This document shows, piece by piece, positions 8,756 through 17,694 of a stretch of 64,000 bases of DNA (positions are counted from its first letter, which is position 1; each line of letters opens with the position of its first letter). The notes beneath the pieces were generated by a model. That model did no database searches. It was given only the letters and a program-made list of their open reading frames with translations, and was not told the origin of the DNA. The stretch covers positions 62,001 through 126,000 of the forward strand of contig CALWIA010000033.1 of the NCBI GenBank assembly GCA_944380605.1. The letters run 5' to 3'. Made by a program: the position numbers and the translations under genes. The stretch is from an uncultured Lachnospiraceae bacterium. GTDB taxonomy: Bacteria; Bacillota; Clostridia; Lachnospirales; Lachnospiraceae.

Positions 8756-10210
8756 ATGAGCAGAGTGAGAACGAGGTACGCGCCCAGTCCCACGGGACGG
8801 ATGCACGTAGGAAATTTGAGAACCGCGCTGTATGCCTATCTGATTGCCAAGCACGAAGGAGGAGATTTTCTCCTGCGGATTGAGGATACGGACCAGGAGC
8901 GCTATGTAGAAGGGGCGACGGAGATCATCTACCGGACGATGCAGGAGACGGGGCTGATCCACGACGAGGGCCCGGACAAGGACGGCGGCGTCGGTCCCTA
9001 TGTCCAGAGTGAACGGCAGGCGGCCGGCATTTATCTGGAATATGCCAAAAAACTGGTGGAAAAGGGCGAGGCCTACTACTGCTTCTGCACCCAGGAGCGC
9101 CTGGACAGCCTGCGCCGGACGGTCAACGGCGAAGAGATCATGACCTATGACAAGCACTGCCTGCACCTGTCCAAAGAAGAGGTGGAAGCCAATCTGGCGG
9201 CGGGGATGCCTTACGTCATCCGCCAGAACAACCCCACGGAAGGCACCACCACGTTCCACGACGAGATTTACGGAGACATTACGGTGGACAACTCCGAGCT
9301 GGACGACATGGTTCTGATCAAGTCCGACGGATATCCCACCTACAACTTTGCCAATGTGGTGGACGACCATCTGATGGGCATTACCCACGTGGTCCGGGGC
9401 AACGAGTATCTGTCCTCTTCCCCCAAGTACAACCGTCTGTACGACGCGTTCGGATGGGAAGTGCCGGTCTATGTCCACTGCCCGCTGATTACCAATGAAG
9501 AACACAAGAAACTGAGTAAGCGCAGCGGCCATGCTTCCTATGAAGATCTGATCGAACAGGGCTTTGTTTCGGAAGCTGTAGTCAACTATGTGGCGCTGCT
9601 GGGATGGTCTCCGGAGGACAACCGGGAGATCTTTTCTCTGGAAGAACTGGTGAAGGTATTCGACTACCATCACATCAGCAAGTCGCCGGCGGTGTTTGAC
9701 CTGACCAAACTGAAATGGATGAACGGCGAATATCTGAAGGCCATGGATTTTGAACGGTTCTACGCCATGGCGGAGCCCTATATCCGGGCTGTGGTGACCA
9801 GGGATCTGGATCTGCGCAAGATCGCGGCCATGGTCAAGACCCGCATCGAGGTGCTGCCGGATATCGCCGGCCATATCGATTTCTTCCAGGAACTGCCGGA
9901 ATACGATACGGAGATGTACGTCCACAAGAAGATGAAGTCCACGAAAGAGACTTCCCTGTCGATTCTGCAGGACGTGGTTCCGCTTCTGGAAGCCCAGGAG
10001 GATTTCAGCAACGACGCGCTGTACGGGCTGCTGTCCGCCTATGTGCAGGAAAAGGGATACAAGACGGGACTGGTGATGTGGCCCATCCGCACCGCGCTTT
10101 CCGGAAAACAGATGACGCCGGCCGGCGCCACGGAGATTCTGGAAGTGCTGGGCAAGGAAGAGTCGCTGGCACGGATCCGCAAGGGAATTGAGAAACTGAG
10201 CCGGCAGTAG
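8756..10210 (+). CDS. gltX: Glutamate--tRNA ligase
   Basis: Class Ic aminoacyl-tRNA synthetase of 484 residues that charges tRNA-Glu and, in organisms using the amidotransferase route, possibly tRNA-Gln. The HIGH-type signature is in [18 protein letters not shown], and the KMSKS-type loop is [21 protein letters not shown] is typical. The ATG after CAAAGGAGCAAGAC is chosen; an upstream in-frame ATG would include the promoter. The gene stands alone between its promoter and a strong downstream hairpin. Confidence 0.95.
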   Translation: MSRVRTRYAPSPTGRMHVGNLRTALYAYLIAKHEGGDFLLRIEDTDQERYVEGATEIIYRTMQETGLIHDEGPDKDGGVGPYVQSERQAAGIYLEYAKKLVEKGEAYYCFCTQERLDSLRRTVNGEEIMTYDKHCLHLSKEEVEANLAAGMPYVIRQNNPTEGTTTFHDEIYGDITVDNSELDDMVLIKSDGYPTYNFANVVDDHLMGITHVVRGNEYLSSSPKYNRLYDAFGWEVPVYVHCPLITNEEHKKLSKRSGHASYEDLIEQGFVSEAVVNYVALLGWSPEDNREIFSLEELVKVFDYHHISKSPAVFDLTKLKWMNGEYLKAMDFERFYAMAEPYIRAVVTRDLDLRKIAAMVKTRIEVLPDIAGHIDFFQELPEYDTEMYVHKKMKSTKETSLSILQDVVPLLEAQEDFSNDALYGLLSAYVQEKGYKTGLVMWPIRTALSGKQMTPAGATEILEVLGKEESLARIRKGIEKLSRQ

Positions 10211-10217
10211 CCGGAAG

Positions 10218-10249
10218 AAGGCCTCCGCGGCAGGCGCCGCGGAGGCCTT
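10218..10249 (+). terminator. Long perfect hairpin after gltX
   Basis: AAGGCCTCCGCGGC and GCCGCGGAGGCCTT pair over 14 base pairs around an AGGC loop. The downstream T-run is only TTATCT, so termination may be partial or bidirectional. Confidence 0.7.
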
Positions 10250-10275
10250 ATCTGACTGTGAAAGGAGGAACATCC

Positions 10276-12174
10276 ATGGGATTTCACCCCTCGCAGGCGG
10301 AAGCCATTGCCCACGGGGAAGGCCCCATGATGGTGCTGGCGGGGCCAGGCTCCGGAAAGACCACCGTCATCACCCATCGGACCCGGCACCTGATCGCAGA
10401 GCGGGGCGTATCTCCTTCCCGGATTCTGGTGATCACGTTTACCCGGGCCGCGGCCAGGGAGATGGAGAGCCGCTTTCTGCGGCTGCCGGGTATGGAAGAG
10501 ACCGGCGGCCGGGTCAGCTTCGGCACGTTCCACTCGGTGTTTTTTACCATACTGAAGCACGCCTACCGCTATCAGGCTTCCAACGTGGTCCGGGAAGAGC
10601 AGCGGATCCGGTTTATGCGGGAACTGCTGACGCGGCACCGGCTGGAGGCGGAAGATGAAAATGAATGCATCTCGTCTCTATTGGGAGAGATCAGCCACGT
10701 CAAAAGCGAACTGCTGGATCTGGAACACTACTATTCCCAGAACTGCCCGGATCAGGTGTTCCGGCAGATCTACCGGGAGTACGAGGCGTGGATGCAGGCG
10801 GGACGGATGCTGGACTTTGACGACATGCTGGTGATGTGCCGGCAGCTGCTTCTGGAGCGGCCGGACATTCTGCAGGCCTGGCAGAACAAGTTCCAGTATA
10901 TTCTGGTGGACGAGTTTCAGGATATCAACCGGGTGCAGTACGAGATTGTGCGGATGCTGGCCAGGCCAGAAAACAATCTGTTTATCGTGGGAGACGACGA
11001 CCAGTCGGTGTACCGGTTCCGGGGCGCCAGACCGGAGATCATGCTGGGATTTCCGAAGGATTATCCGGACGCGAAAACCGTCATTCTGGACACCAATTTC
11101 CGGTCCACCCGGGAAATCGTGGAAGCTTCTCTGCGGCTGATTAGCTGCAACCAGAAGCGGTACAAAAAAGATCTGCGCGCCTTCCGGGGGCCGGGCAAGC
11201 CGGTGCTCACCTGCGCAAGCCCGGCGCCGGGAGAGGAGACCCGGCGGATCGCGGAAGAGATCCGGGGATATCTCCAGGCCGGATACCGGCCGGAAGACAT
11301 TGCTATTCTGTACCGCACCCATCTGAATCCGCGGCTTATGGTGGAGCGGCTGATGGAATACAACATCCCCTTTGTCATGAAGGATATGCTGCCCAATCTG
11401 TATGAGCACTGGATTTCCAGAAACGTGCTGGCCTATATCCGGGCCGCGGCGGGAGATCTGAGCCGGTCCAATGTGCTGCTGTTTCTGAACCGGCCCAACC
11501 GCTACATCAGCCGGGACGCCCTGGAGGAAACCAGAGTCTCCTGGGACCGGGTCAAGGCCTTTTATCAGGACCGGGAATGGATGCAGGAGCGGGTCGAGCA
11601 GCTGGAATACGACCTGGAAATGCTAAGGGACATGCCGCCGGCGGCGGCGGTCAACTACATCCGGAAGGCGGTGGGCTATGACTGCTATATCCGGGAATAC
11701 GCCGAAAGTCGGCATTTGAAGCCGGAAGACCTGATGGAAATCCTGGATCAGCTGCAGGAAAGCGCGGCGGGGTTTTCCGAGACGGAGGCCTGGTTTGCCC
11801 ATATGGAAGCGTACAAAAAGCAGCTGAAGGAGCAGGCGGCCAGACAGCAGGAGCGAAACGGCGGCGTGGCGCTGATGACCATGCACAGCTCCAAGGGGCT
11901 GGAGTTCCCCATTGTGTATATTCTGGACGCCAACGAAGGCATCACGCCCCACCGGAAGGCGGTGCTGGAGGCGGATCTGGAAGAAGAGCGCCGCATGTTT
12001 TATGTGGCCATGACCCGGGCCAGGGACCGGCTGTGCGTCTGCTATGTGCAGGAGCGCTACGGCAGGAAACAGCAGCGGTCCCGGTTTATCGGCGAGTATC
12101 TGGGGCAGCCGGACGCCGGATCCGGGGCGAGGCAGACAGAGGAAAGGAGCCGGAAGATATGGAACAAGGGCTGA
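10276..12174 (+). CDS. UvrD/PcrA-type superfamily 1 DNA helicase
   Basis: ATP-dependent 3'-5' helicase of 632 residues, shorter than PcrA/UvrD (about 720-740). Motifs appear in order: the Q-motif region FHPSQAEAI, Walker A AGPGSGKTT (residues 23-30), motif Ia TFTRAAAREM, Walker B ILVDEFQDIN, motif III GDDDQSVYRFRGA, motif IV NFRSTREIV, motif V MTMHSSKGLEFP and motif VI RRMFYVAMTRARDRL. The C-terminal PcrA tail that binds RNA polymerase is short or missing. The ATG has an AAAGGAGG site at ideal spacing; a GTG six codons upstream overlaps that site and is rejected. The 3' end overlaps the cobalamin adenosyltransferase gene by 16 bases. Confidence 0.88.
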   Translation: MGFHPSQAEAIAHGEGPMMVLAGPGSGKTTVITHRTRHLIAERGVSPSRILVITFTRAAAREMESRFLRLPGMEETGGRVSFGTFHSVFFTILKHAYRYQASNVVREEQRIRFMRELLTRHRLEAEDENECISSLLGEISHVKSELLDLEHYYSQNCPDQVFRQIYREYEAWMQAGRMLDFDDMLVMCRQLLLERPDILQAWQNKFQYILVDEFQDINRVQYEIVRMLARPENNLFIVGDDDQSVYRFRGARPEIMLGFPKDYPDAKTVILDTNFRSTREIVEASLRLISCNQKRYKKDLRAFRGPGKPVLTCASPAPGEETRRIAEEIRGYLQAGYRPEDIAILYRTHLNPRLMVERLMEYNIPFVMKDMLPNLYEHWISRNVLAYIRAAAGDLSRSNVLLFLNRPNRYISRDALEETRVSWDRVKAFYQDREWMQERVEQLEYDLEMLRDMPPAAAVNYIRKAVGYDCYIREYAESRHLKPEDLMEILDQLQESAAGFSETEAWFAHMEAYKKQLKEQAARQQERNGGVALMTMHSSKGLEFPIVYILDANEGITPHRKAVLEADLEEERRMFYVAMTRARDRLCVCYVQERYGRKQQRSRFIGEYLGQPDAGSGARQTEERSRKIWNKG

Positions 12175-12686
12175 TACATATTTACTGCGGAGATGGAAAG
12201 GGCAAGTCTACGGCAGCCGCCGGGCTGGCGGCGCGGGCCGCGGGAAGAGGAAAACAGGTGCTTGTGGCACGGTTTTTAAAAACCGACGATTCGGGAGAGG
12301 TAGCGGCGCTGTCCCGGATCCCCGGCATCCGGCTGATTCCCTGCAGCCGGACCTTCGGCTTTACCTTCCAGATGAGCGATCAGGAAAAGAAAGAGGCGGC
12401 CCGGTATTATGAAGAACTGTTTCAGAAGGCCTGGGACCAGGCGGAGCAGGAAGGGTTTGACATGCTGGTGCTGGACGAGATGATGGCGGCGCTGTCCGCC
12501 GGCTTTGTAACAGAAGAGCAGCTGCTTGGCCGGCTGCAAAACCGGCCGGAGGGGCTGGAAGTGGTGATGACCGGGAGAAATCCGTCGGAGCGGCTTGTGG
12601 AAGCCGCCGATTATGTATCGGAAATCCGGAAAGTCAAACATCCCTTCGACCGGGGGATAGGAGCCAGGACCGGGATCGAGCTGTAA
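12159..12686 (+). CDS. cobO: Cob(I)yrinic acid a,c-diamide adenosyltransferase
   Basis: BtuR/CobO/CobA-type ATP:corrinoid adenosyltransferase of 175 residues, which puts the adenosyl ligand on cobalamin. The diagnostic glycine-rich loop is YCGDGKGKSTAA at residues 9-20; FGFTFQMSD and DMLVLDEMMAAL also match. The ATG has GGAAAGGAG upstream, and the gene begins inside the helicase gene. No other cobalamin biosynthesis gene is nearby, so this copy probably serves corrinoid salvage. A proven B12 riboswitch is not present. Confidence 0.88.
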   Translation: MEQGLIHIYCGDGKGKSTAAAGLAARAAGRGKQVLVARFLKTDDSGEVAALSRIPGIRLIPCSRTFGFTFQMSDQEKKEAARYYEELFQKAWDQAEQEGFDMLVLDEMMAALSAGFVTEEQLLGRLQNRPEGLEVVMTGRNPSERLVEAADYVSEIRKVKHPFDRGIGARTGIEL

Positions 12687-12729
12687 AAATATCTTGCGTT
12701 TCCGCCCCGTGTCTGATAGAGTGAAGGCA

Positions 12730-12774
12730 GGCGGAAACCGCCGAAACGGCAGGCGCGGGAAGCGCCCACTGCCG
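12730..12774 (+). promoter_or_regulatory. Structured leader before the DUF1292 gene
   Basis: Two adjacent stems are visible. GGCGG-AAA-CCGCC occupies 12730-12742. CGGCAG (12747-12752) pairs with CTGCCG (12769-12774), enclosing GCGC/GCGC with a GGGAA loop. They fill the 126-base gap before the DUF1292 gene. I cannot match them to a known riboswitch. They may be an unusual cobO terminator without a U-tract or a leader of the downstream gene. Confidence 0.35.
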
Positions 12775-12812
12775 GGAGAAACCAGAGAAAAGAGGAGAAG
12801 AGAGGTAAACCT

Positions 12813-13139
12813 ATGGCAAACCGTGAAAACAACAGTCCGGAAGAAGAGATGACCGTAACACTGACCCTGGATGACGACCGGGAACTGGAATGTATCGTGC
12901 TGACGATTTTTGAGGCCGGCGGCCGGGACTACATCGCGCTGCTGCCTACGGAAGGCGAGGAATCCGACGAAGGAGAGGTCTATCTGTACCGCTACAGCGA
13001 GATCGACGGCGAACCCCAACTGGATAACATCGAAGACGATGAGGAATACGAGATCGCGGCCGATGCCTTTGACGAATTTCTGGATGAGCAGGAATACGAT
13101 GAAATCGTCGGGGAAGACGAACTGGACGAACTGGAATAA
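12813..13139 (+). CDS. DUF1292 family protein (YrzB-like)
   Basis: Small, very acidic 108-residue protein of the DUF1292 family, widespread in Firmicutes and of unknown biochemical role. The core runs from about residue 13 to 70, with TVTLTLDDDRELECIVLTIFE and DYIALLP, followed by an extended Asp/Glu tail that ends in EDELDELE. In other Firmicutes the family member sits with mreB/ruvX-type genes; here it sits between cobO and a lipoprotein gene, so the context gives no functional clue. The ribosome-binding site AGAGGT lies at a suitable distance. Confidence 0.85.
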   Translation: MANRENNSPEEEMTVTLTLDDDRELECIVLTIFEAGGRDYIALLPTEGEESDEGEVYLYRYSEIDGEPQLDNIEDDEEYEIAADAFDEFLDEQEYDEIVGEDELDELE

Positions 13140-13142
13140 GCA

Positions 13143-14168
13143 ATGAAAAGAAAATATGCCGGTATCAGGATCCGAACTGCCGCCGTGTGCGCCGCGGCGG
13201 CAGTTCTGGCAGGCGGCTGCGGTACGGCCCGGCAGACGGCGGCAGAGGCGCCGGACGGGAGTCAGGATTCAGGCCCGCGCCTGCTTGGCGTCTGCCTTGC
13301 CAGCTATGAGGATCCGTATATGGAACTGTACCGCAGGGAACTGCGGAAATACCTGCTGGAAGAAAAGGGAATGAAAGAAGACGATATTCTGGTGGCCTAC
13401 GCGGCGGACGACCCGGAGAAACAGAGCCGCCAGCTGGAAGAACTGCTGGGCTGCGGCGTGGACGCGGTGATTCTGGACGCGGTGAACGAGGACTGTATCC
13501 CGGCGGCGGTGGACCGGTGCGCCCAGGCGCAGGTGCCGGTGGTCTGCGTGGGACAGGAACCGGAGCCGGAGGAAACGGCGCGATGGGAGACGGAAGATCT
13601 GGCTGCCGCCTACGTGGGCAGCGACCGGCAGCAGATCGGCGTGCTGCAGGGAGAACTGATTCTGGAGACCCGGACCGGCGGAGACATCGACCGGGACGGC
13701 ACCCTTTCCTACGTGGTGCTGACGGACCGGGGCGGATCCGAATCGGCCCGCCGCCAGGCGGAAAGCGCGGAAGCGGTGCTGCGGGAGAGCGGCCTGCGGC
13801 TCAGAAAACTGTATGAGGGAAGGACCGGCGGCAGCGAAGAAAAGGCCAGAGAAGAGGCCGGCCGGGCGTTTGGACTGTTCGGAAGCCGGGTGGAAGCGGT
13901 GATCTGCGAAAGCGACGCCATGGCGGAAGGCGCCAGGCAGGCGGCGCAGGACGCGGGATACCGGCCGGGAAAGGATCTGTACCTGGTGGGCGCGGACGGC
14001 CTGGAAGAAACGGTGCGGCACATAAAAGAAGGCACCGTGACAGGCACGGTGCTTACGGATTACAGACTGCAGTCCCACACGGCGGCGGACATGGCGCTGG
14101 CCATGGCGGCCGGGGATCCTGTGGAACGGGAATACCGGACGGAAGGCATCAAGATCGCCGCGGAATGA
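13143..14168 (+). CDS. Sugar-binding lipoprotein (periplasmic-binding-protein type)
   Basis: A 341-residue exported lipoprotein. The signal peptide ends in the lipobox LAGGC with Cys26. The mature part has the type I periplasmic-binding fold of the ribose/galactose group (Peripla_BP_4): GVCLASYEDPYMELYRRELRKY, GVDAVILDAVNEDCIPAAVDRC, VEAVICESDAMAEGARQA and LVGADGLEE. It would capture a sugar or similar ligand at the cell surface. No ABC permease or ATPase gene is adjacent, so it works either with a transporter encoded elsewhere or as a sensor. It starts four bases after the DUF1292 stop with only a weak ribosome-binding site, suggesting coupling. Confidence 0.8.
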   Translation: MKRKYAGIRIRTAAVCAAAAVLAGGCGTARQTAAEAPDGSQDSGPRLLGVCLASYEDPYMELYRRELRKYLLEEKGMKEDDILVAYAADDPEKQSRQLEELLGCGVDAVILDAVNEDCIPAAVDRCAQAQVPVVCVGQEPEPEETARWETEDLAAAYVGSDRQQIGVLQGELILETRTGGDIDRDGTLSYVVLTDRGGSESARRQAESAEAVLRESGLRLRKLYEGRTGGSEEKAREEAGRAFGLFGSRVEAVICESDAMAEGARQAAQDAGYRPGKDLYLVGADGLEETVRHIKEGTVTGTVLTDYRLQSHTAADMALAMAAGDPVEREYRTEGIKIAAE

Positions 14169-14179
14169 GCGGCGGGGCC

Positions 14180-14635
14180 TTACCCAAGCTTGCCTTCCGA
14201 CAGGCGGCTGTTCTGGTAAAGGCCGGAGTCGGTGACGTCTTCGCCGAACCAGGCCGGCGGCGTGAAGGCGTTGGCTTCCTCTTCGGAAGGGAATTCCACC
14301 TCCGCCAGCATCAGACCTTCGTACTGGCCCTCAAAGATGTCCAGCTCAATGGTCAGGCCGGTGCCGTCGATGGGAATCAGGTACCGCCGTTTCTGCAGCA
14401 CGATGCCATCGGCCTTCTGCAGCAGATGAAAGTAGGCGTCTTCTGTCAGAGGAAGGTTGTATTCTTCCCGGACCAGAAGCCCCTTGGATTTGTAAGTGAG
14501 ATAATAGCGGCCGTCGTCCCGGCGGATCCGCACCACCGGATCGGTGCACAGGTATGCCTGTTCGATCCATCGGTACGGATAGGAGCGGTAGTCTTCGGGC
14601 GGCGTGCTGATCAGATATTTGCGTTCGATTTCCAT
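14180..14635 (-). CDS. CYTH-domain protein (triphosphate-tunnel fold)
   Basis: About 151 residues forming a single CYTH domain, the fold of class IV adenylate cyclases, thiamine triphosphatases and inorganic triphosphatases. The N-terminal MEIERKYL is the family signature; RIRRDDGRYYLTYKSKG, TIELDIFEGQYEGL and AEVEF supply the basic and acidic tunnel residues. In a bacterium like this a tripolyphosphatase role is the likeliest, but substrate cannot be read. The ATG at 14635 begins at the signature; a GTG nine bases further upstream is an alternative start. The gene converges on the lipoprotein gene and diverges from the DUF975 gene. Confidence 0.85.
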   Translation of the reverse strand: MEIERKYLISTPPEDYRSYPYRWIEQAYLCTDPVVRIRRDDGRYYLTYKSKGLLVREEYNLPLTEDAYFHLLQKADGIVLQKRRYLIPIDGTGLTIELDIFEGQYEGLMLAEVEFPSEEEANAFTPPAWFGEDVTDSGLYQNSRLSEGKLG

Positions 14636-14668
14636 AAATTTCACCGGCCTTTCCTGGAATGTGTCAGA

Positions 14669-14715
14669 TTGAATGGGAACAGCTTCATGGTACCATGAAA
14701 TGCCGGTTTGCGCAA
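14669..14715. promoter_or_regulatory. Possible divergent promoters sharing a palindromic -10
   Basis: The 12-base palindrome CATGGTACCATG (14686-14697) offers TACCAT on both strands. On the plus strand TTGAAT lies 16 bases upstream of it. On the minus strand TTGCGC lies 17 bases away. These could drive the DUF975 and CYTH genes respectively. Matches are modest. Confidence 0.35.
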
Positions 14716-14736
14716 CTACAAGGAGGAGACAAAACC

Positions 14737-15570
14737 ATGTGGGAAAGAAAAGAACTGAAACAGCGGGCGAAAGCCTGCCTGAAGCTGTACTACTGGCCTG
14801 CGGTGCTGGTGGTGCTGATCGCGTCGGTGCTGGGCGGCAGCTCCGGTTTTACCATGCCGGCGGCTTCCGGCGGCAATGTGGCGGAAAGCGTGGAAACCAT
14901 TACGGAACTGCCGGAGGTGTATCCGTCGGATTCGGATATTTCCTATGAATATGAAGAAGAATCCGTTCCCGCGCCGGAGGAAGGCGCGCCGGTTTCCGGC
15001 GGGGATACGGCCCAGAACGCGGCCCTGGCCATCGGCGTGGGGATTCTTGTGGTGATTCTGGCGGTGGCCGCCGCCATAGGCGCCGGATTCAGCTTTTTTG
15101 TATCCAACCCCGTGTCGGTGGGAAGCTGCCGCTATTTTATGGAGAGCCGGCAGGTGATGCGCTCCGCCGGCGTGGGAAAGCTGTTCTGGGCCTTTGGCTG
15201 CGGCAGCTATTTAAAGACCGTAAAAACCATGTTTTTCCGGGATCTGTACATCTTTCTGTGGACCCTGCTGCTGGTAATCCCCGGCATCGTCAAGCACTAT
15301 CAGTACTACCTGGTGCCTTATATCCTGTCGGAAAACCCGGATATGGACACCCGGCAGGTCCTGGATATAAGCCGGAGCATGATGGAAGGAAACAAATTCC
15401 GGGTCTTTGTGCTGGAGCTGTCCTTTATCGGCTGGCTGATTCTGGGCACGCTGCTGTGCGGCGTGGGAACCATCTTTGTGGCGCCCTATATCGAGGCGAC
15501 TAAAGCGGAACTGTACGCGGTGCTGCGGTGCGGCGCCCAGCCGGCGGGCCTGAAGGGCTTTGAAGTCTGA
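14737..15570 (+). CDS. DUF975 family membrane protein
   Basis: Integral membrane protein of 277 residues in the DUF975 family, common in Firmicutes and without assigned function. Residues 1-15 are basic (ERKELKQRAKACLK, the usual start), followed by a first hydrophobic segment, an acidic extracytoplasmic loop of about 60 residues rich in Glu, Ser and Pro, and further membrane segments; the conserved EATKAELYAVLR-like end is present. The ATG has an ideal AAGGAGGAG site. A second DUF975 gene lies at 34.7 kb, so the genome carries paralogues. Confidence 0.8.
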   Translation: MWERKELKQRAKACLKLYYWPAVLVVLIASVLGGSSGFTMPAASGGNVAESVETITELPEVYPSDSDISYEYEEESVPAPEEGAPVSGGDTAQNAALAIGVGILVVILAVAAAIGAGFSFFVSNPVSVGSCRYFMESRQVMRSAGVGKLFWAFGCGSYLKTVKTMFFRDLYIFLWTLLLVIPGIVKHYQYYLVPYILSENPDMDTRQVLDISRSMMEGNKFRVFVLELSFIGWLILGTLLCGVGTIFVAPYIEATKAELYAVLRCGAQPAGLKGFEV

Positions 15571-15600
15571 AAAACCGGGCCCGGAAAACCTGCGGAGCAC

Positions 15601-15629
15601 TTGTATTTATGAAAAACCTATGCTATAAT
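15601..15629 (+). promoter_or_regulatory. Sigma-A promoter for tig (extended -10)
   Basis: TTGTAT (15601-15606), a 17-base spacer and TATAAT (15624-15629) preceded by TG at the extended -10 position. The 5' UTR of about 60 bases contains a short CGCC/GGCG stem before AAGGAGGAA. Confidence 0.7.
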
Positions 15630-15696
15630 GCTAACTTGAAGTGTAACGCCCTTAGGTGAAGGCGGTTCACATATCTATCAAGGAGGAACCCATAGA

Positions 15697-16983
15697 ATGA
15701 GTTTACAAGTAGAGAATTTAGAGAAGAACATGGCGAAAATGACCGTGGAAGTACCTGCCGAAACGTTCGAAGCGGCTGTACAGACCGCTTATAACAAAAA
15801 TAAAAACCGTTTTACGATTCCCGGATTCCGCAAGGGCAAAGCGCCGCTGCATCTGATTGAAAAGATGTACGGTGCCGGCGTATTTTACGAGGAAGCCGCC
15901 AACATCGTTCTGGATGAGTCCTATCCGGACGCGGCGGAGGAGAGCGGACTGGACATCGTTTCCAGACCAGAGATCGACCTGGTGCAGATTGAAAAGGGCA
16001 AGCCCTTTATCTACACCGCTACCGTAGCGGTGAAGCCGGAAGTGACCCTGGGCCAGTACAAGGGCGTAGAGGTGGAGAGAGCTTCCGAGGAAGTGACCGA
16101 CGAGGATGTGGACCGGGAACTGAAGAGAGTGCAGGACCAGAATTCCCGTCTGGTGACGGTGGAAGACCGCGCCGTGGAGGATGGAGACCAGACCATCATC
16201 GACTTTGAGGGATTCATCGACGGCAAGGCATTCGAAGGCGGCAAAGGCGAGGACTATCCGCTGACCATCGGCTCCCATTCCTTTATCGATACCTTTGAAG
16301 AGCAGCTGACCGGCAAGAAGATCGGCGAGGAGAGCGAGATCCAGGTGACCTTCCCGGCGGAGTATCACGCGTCGGAGCTGGCCGGCAAGCCCGCCACCTT
16401 CAAAGTGACGGTAAAAGAGATCAAGAGAAAGGAACTTCCGGAGCTGAACGATGAATTTGCCGGAGAAGTTTCCGAATTTGATACGCTGGATGAATACAAA
16501 GCGGATATCCGGGCGAAACTTTCAGAGAGAAAGCAGAAAGAAGCCGCCACGGAAAATGAAAACCGGGTTGTGGAAAAAGTGGTGGAAGGCGCTTCCATGG
16601 AGATTCCGGAAGCCATGCTGGAAACCCAGGTGCAGGATATGGTCAATGACTATGCCCGCCGGATGCAGAGCCAGGGCCTGTCTCTGAACGACTACATGAA
16701 GTACACCGGCATGACCTTAAAGGATCTGCAGGATCAGTCCCGTCCCCAGGCGGAGAGAAGAATCCGCACCAGACTGGTGCTGGAGGCGGTAGCCAAGGCG
16801 GAGAACATCCAGATTTCCGATGAAGACGTACAGAAGGAGCAGGAGAGAATGGCTTCCATGTACAAGATGGAACTGGAGCAGGTGCAGAAGCTGATGAGCG
16901 AGCATGAAGTGAAGCAGATGAAGGAAGACCTGGCGGTTCAGAAGGCCGTGGATCTGCTGGTCGCTGAGGCGAAGCTGTCATAA
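15697..16983 (+). CDS. tig: Trigger factor, ribosome-associated chaperone
   Basis: Peptidyl-prolyl isomerase chaperone that binds nascent chains at the ribosome exit; 428 residues, the normal length. The N-terminal ribosome-docking loop is FRKGKAPLHLIEKMYG (signature GFRKGK). The FKBP domain begins near residue 160 with GDQTIIDFEGFIDGKAFEGG. A long helical C-terminal domain follows. It heads the tig-clpP-clpX-lon protein-quality-control cluster, with its own promoter upstream and a hairpin downstream. The second copy of the initial residues in the reading frame supports the start at ATG after CAAGGAGGAA. Confidence 0.96.
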   Translation: MSLQVENLEKNMAKMTVEVPAETFEAAVQTAYNKNKNRFTIPGFRKGKAPLHLIEKMYGAGVFYEEAANIVLDESYPDAAEESGLDIVSRPEIDLVQIEKGKPFIYTATVAVKPEVTLGQYKGVEVERASEEVTDEDVDRELKRVQDQNSRLVTVEDRAVEDGDQTIIDFEGFIDGKAFEGGKGEDYPLTIGSHSFIDTFEEQLTGKKIGEESEIQVTFPAEYHASELAGKPATFKVTVKEIKRKELPELNDEFAGEVSEFDTLDEYKADIRAKLSERKQKEAATENENRVVEKVVEGASMEIPEAMLETQVQDMVNDYARRMQSQGLSLNDYMKYTGMTLKDLQDQSRPQAERRIRTRLVLEAVAKAENIQISDEDVQKEQERMASMYKMELEQVQKLMSEHEVKQMKEDLAVQKAVDLLVAEAKLS

Positions 16984-17013
16984 ACAACCGTATCGGACAG
17001 ATTTTCAGAGAAG

Positions 17014-17048
17014 ATAGATTCCGGGCTTTCGGGCGCGGAATCTATTTC
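17014..17048 (+). terminator. Hairpin between tig and clpP
   Basis: ATAGATTCCG and CGGAATCTAT pair over ten base pairs around a 12-base loop, followed by TTTC. The terminator is probably partial, since no clear clpP promoter is seen in the 31 bases beyond it. Confidence 0.7.
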
Positions 17049-17079
17049 GGCTTAATCGGACAGTAAAGGAGGAATTCCT

Positions 17080-17661
17080 ATGAGTTTGGTACCTTATGTC
17101 ATCGAATCCACCAGCAGGGGCGAGCGCTCCTACGATATTTACTCCAGACTGCTGAAGGAGCGGATCATCTTCCTGGGCGAGGAGGTCAACGACGTGACCG
17201 CCAGCCTGGTGGTGGCCCAGCTTCTGTTTCTGGAGTCCGAGGATCCGTCCAAGGACATCAATCTCTACATCAACAGCCCCGGCGGCTCCGTGACCGCCGG
17301 CATGGCGATTTATGATACCATGAACTATATCAAGTGCGACGTGTCCACGGTATGTATGGGCATGGCCGCCAGCATGGGCGCGTTCCTGCTGGCCGGCGGC
17401 GCCAAGGGCAAGCGGTTCGCGCTGCCCAACGCGGAAGTGATGATCCACCAGCCTTCCGGCGGCGCTCAGGGCCAGGCTACGGAGATCCGCATTGTGGCGG
17501 AGCAGATCCTGCGCACCAAGCAGAAACTCAATGAAATCCTGGCAGCCAACACCGGACAGCCCATCGAGGTCATCGAACGGGATACGGAACGGGACAACTA
17601 CATGACCGCCGAGGAAGCCGTAAAATACGGCCTGATCGACGCGGTGATTTCCAAACACTAG
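17080..17661 (+). CDS. clpP: ATP-dependent Clp protease proteolytic subunit
   Basis: Self-compartmentalised serine protease, 193 residues, forming the tetradecameric chamber that pairs with ClpX. The catalytic triad is visible: Ser98 in GMAASMGA, His123 in [10 protein letters not shown] and Asp172 in [26 protein letters not shown] matches the substrate-binding strand. GGAGGAATTCCT gives the ribosome-binding site. It sits 33 bases before clpX, the usual arrangement. Confidence 0.97.
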   Translation: MSLVPYVIESTSRGERSYDIYSRLLKERIIFLGEEVNDVTASLVVAQLLFLESEDPSKDINLYINSPGGSVTAGMAIYDTMNYIKCDVSTVCMGMAASMGAFLLAGGAKGKRFALPNAEVMIHQPSGGAQGQATEIRIVAEQILRTKQKLNEILAANTGQPIEVIERDTERDNYMTAEEAVKYGLIDAVISKH

Positions 17662-17694
17662 GCATGAACCGGGAAAAGAAAGCGAGGTATGGAT

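Noticed and set aside
12687..12812. Cobalamin riboswitch next to cobO
   Set aside because: Only short sequence resemblances (GGGAA, CCACTG). The gap is 126 bases, there is no B12 box, and the gene downstream is not a cobalamin gene.
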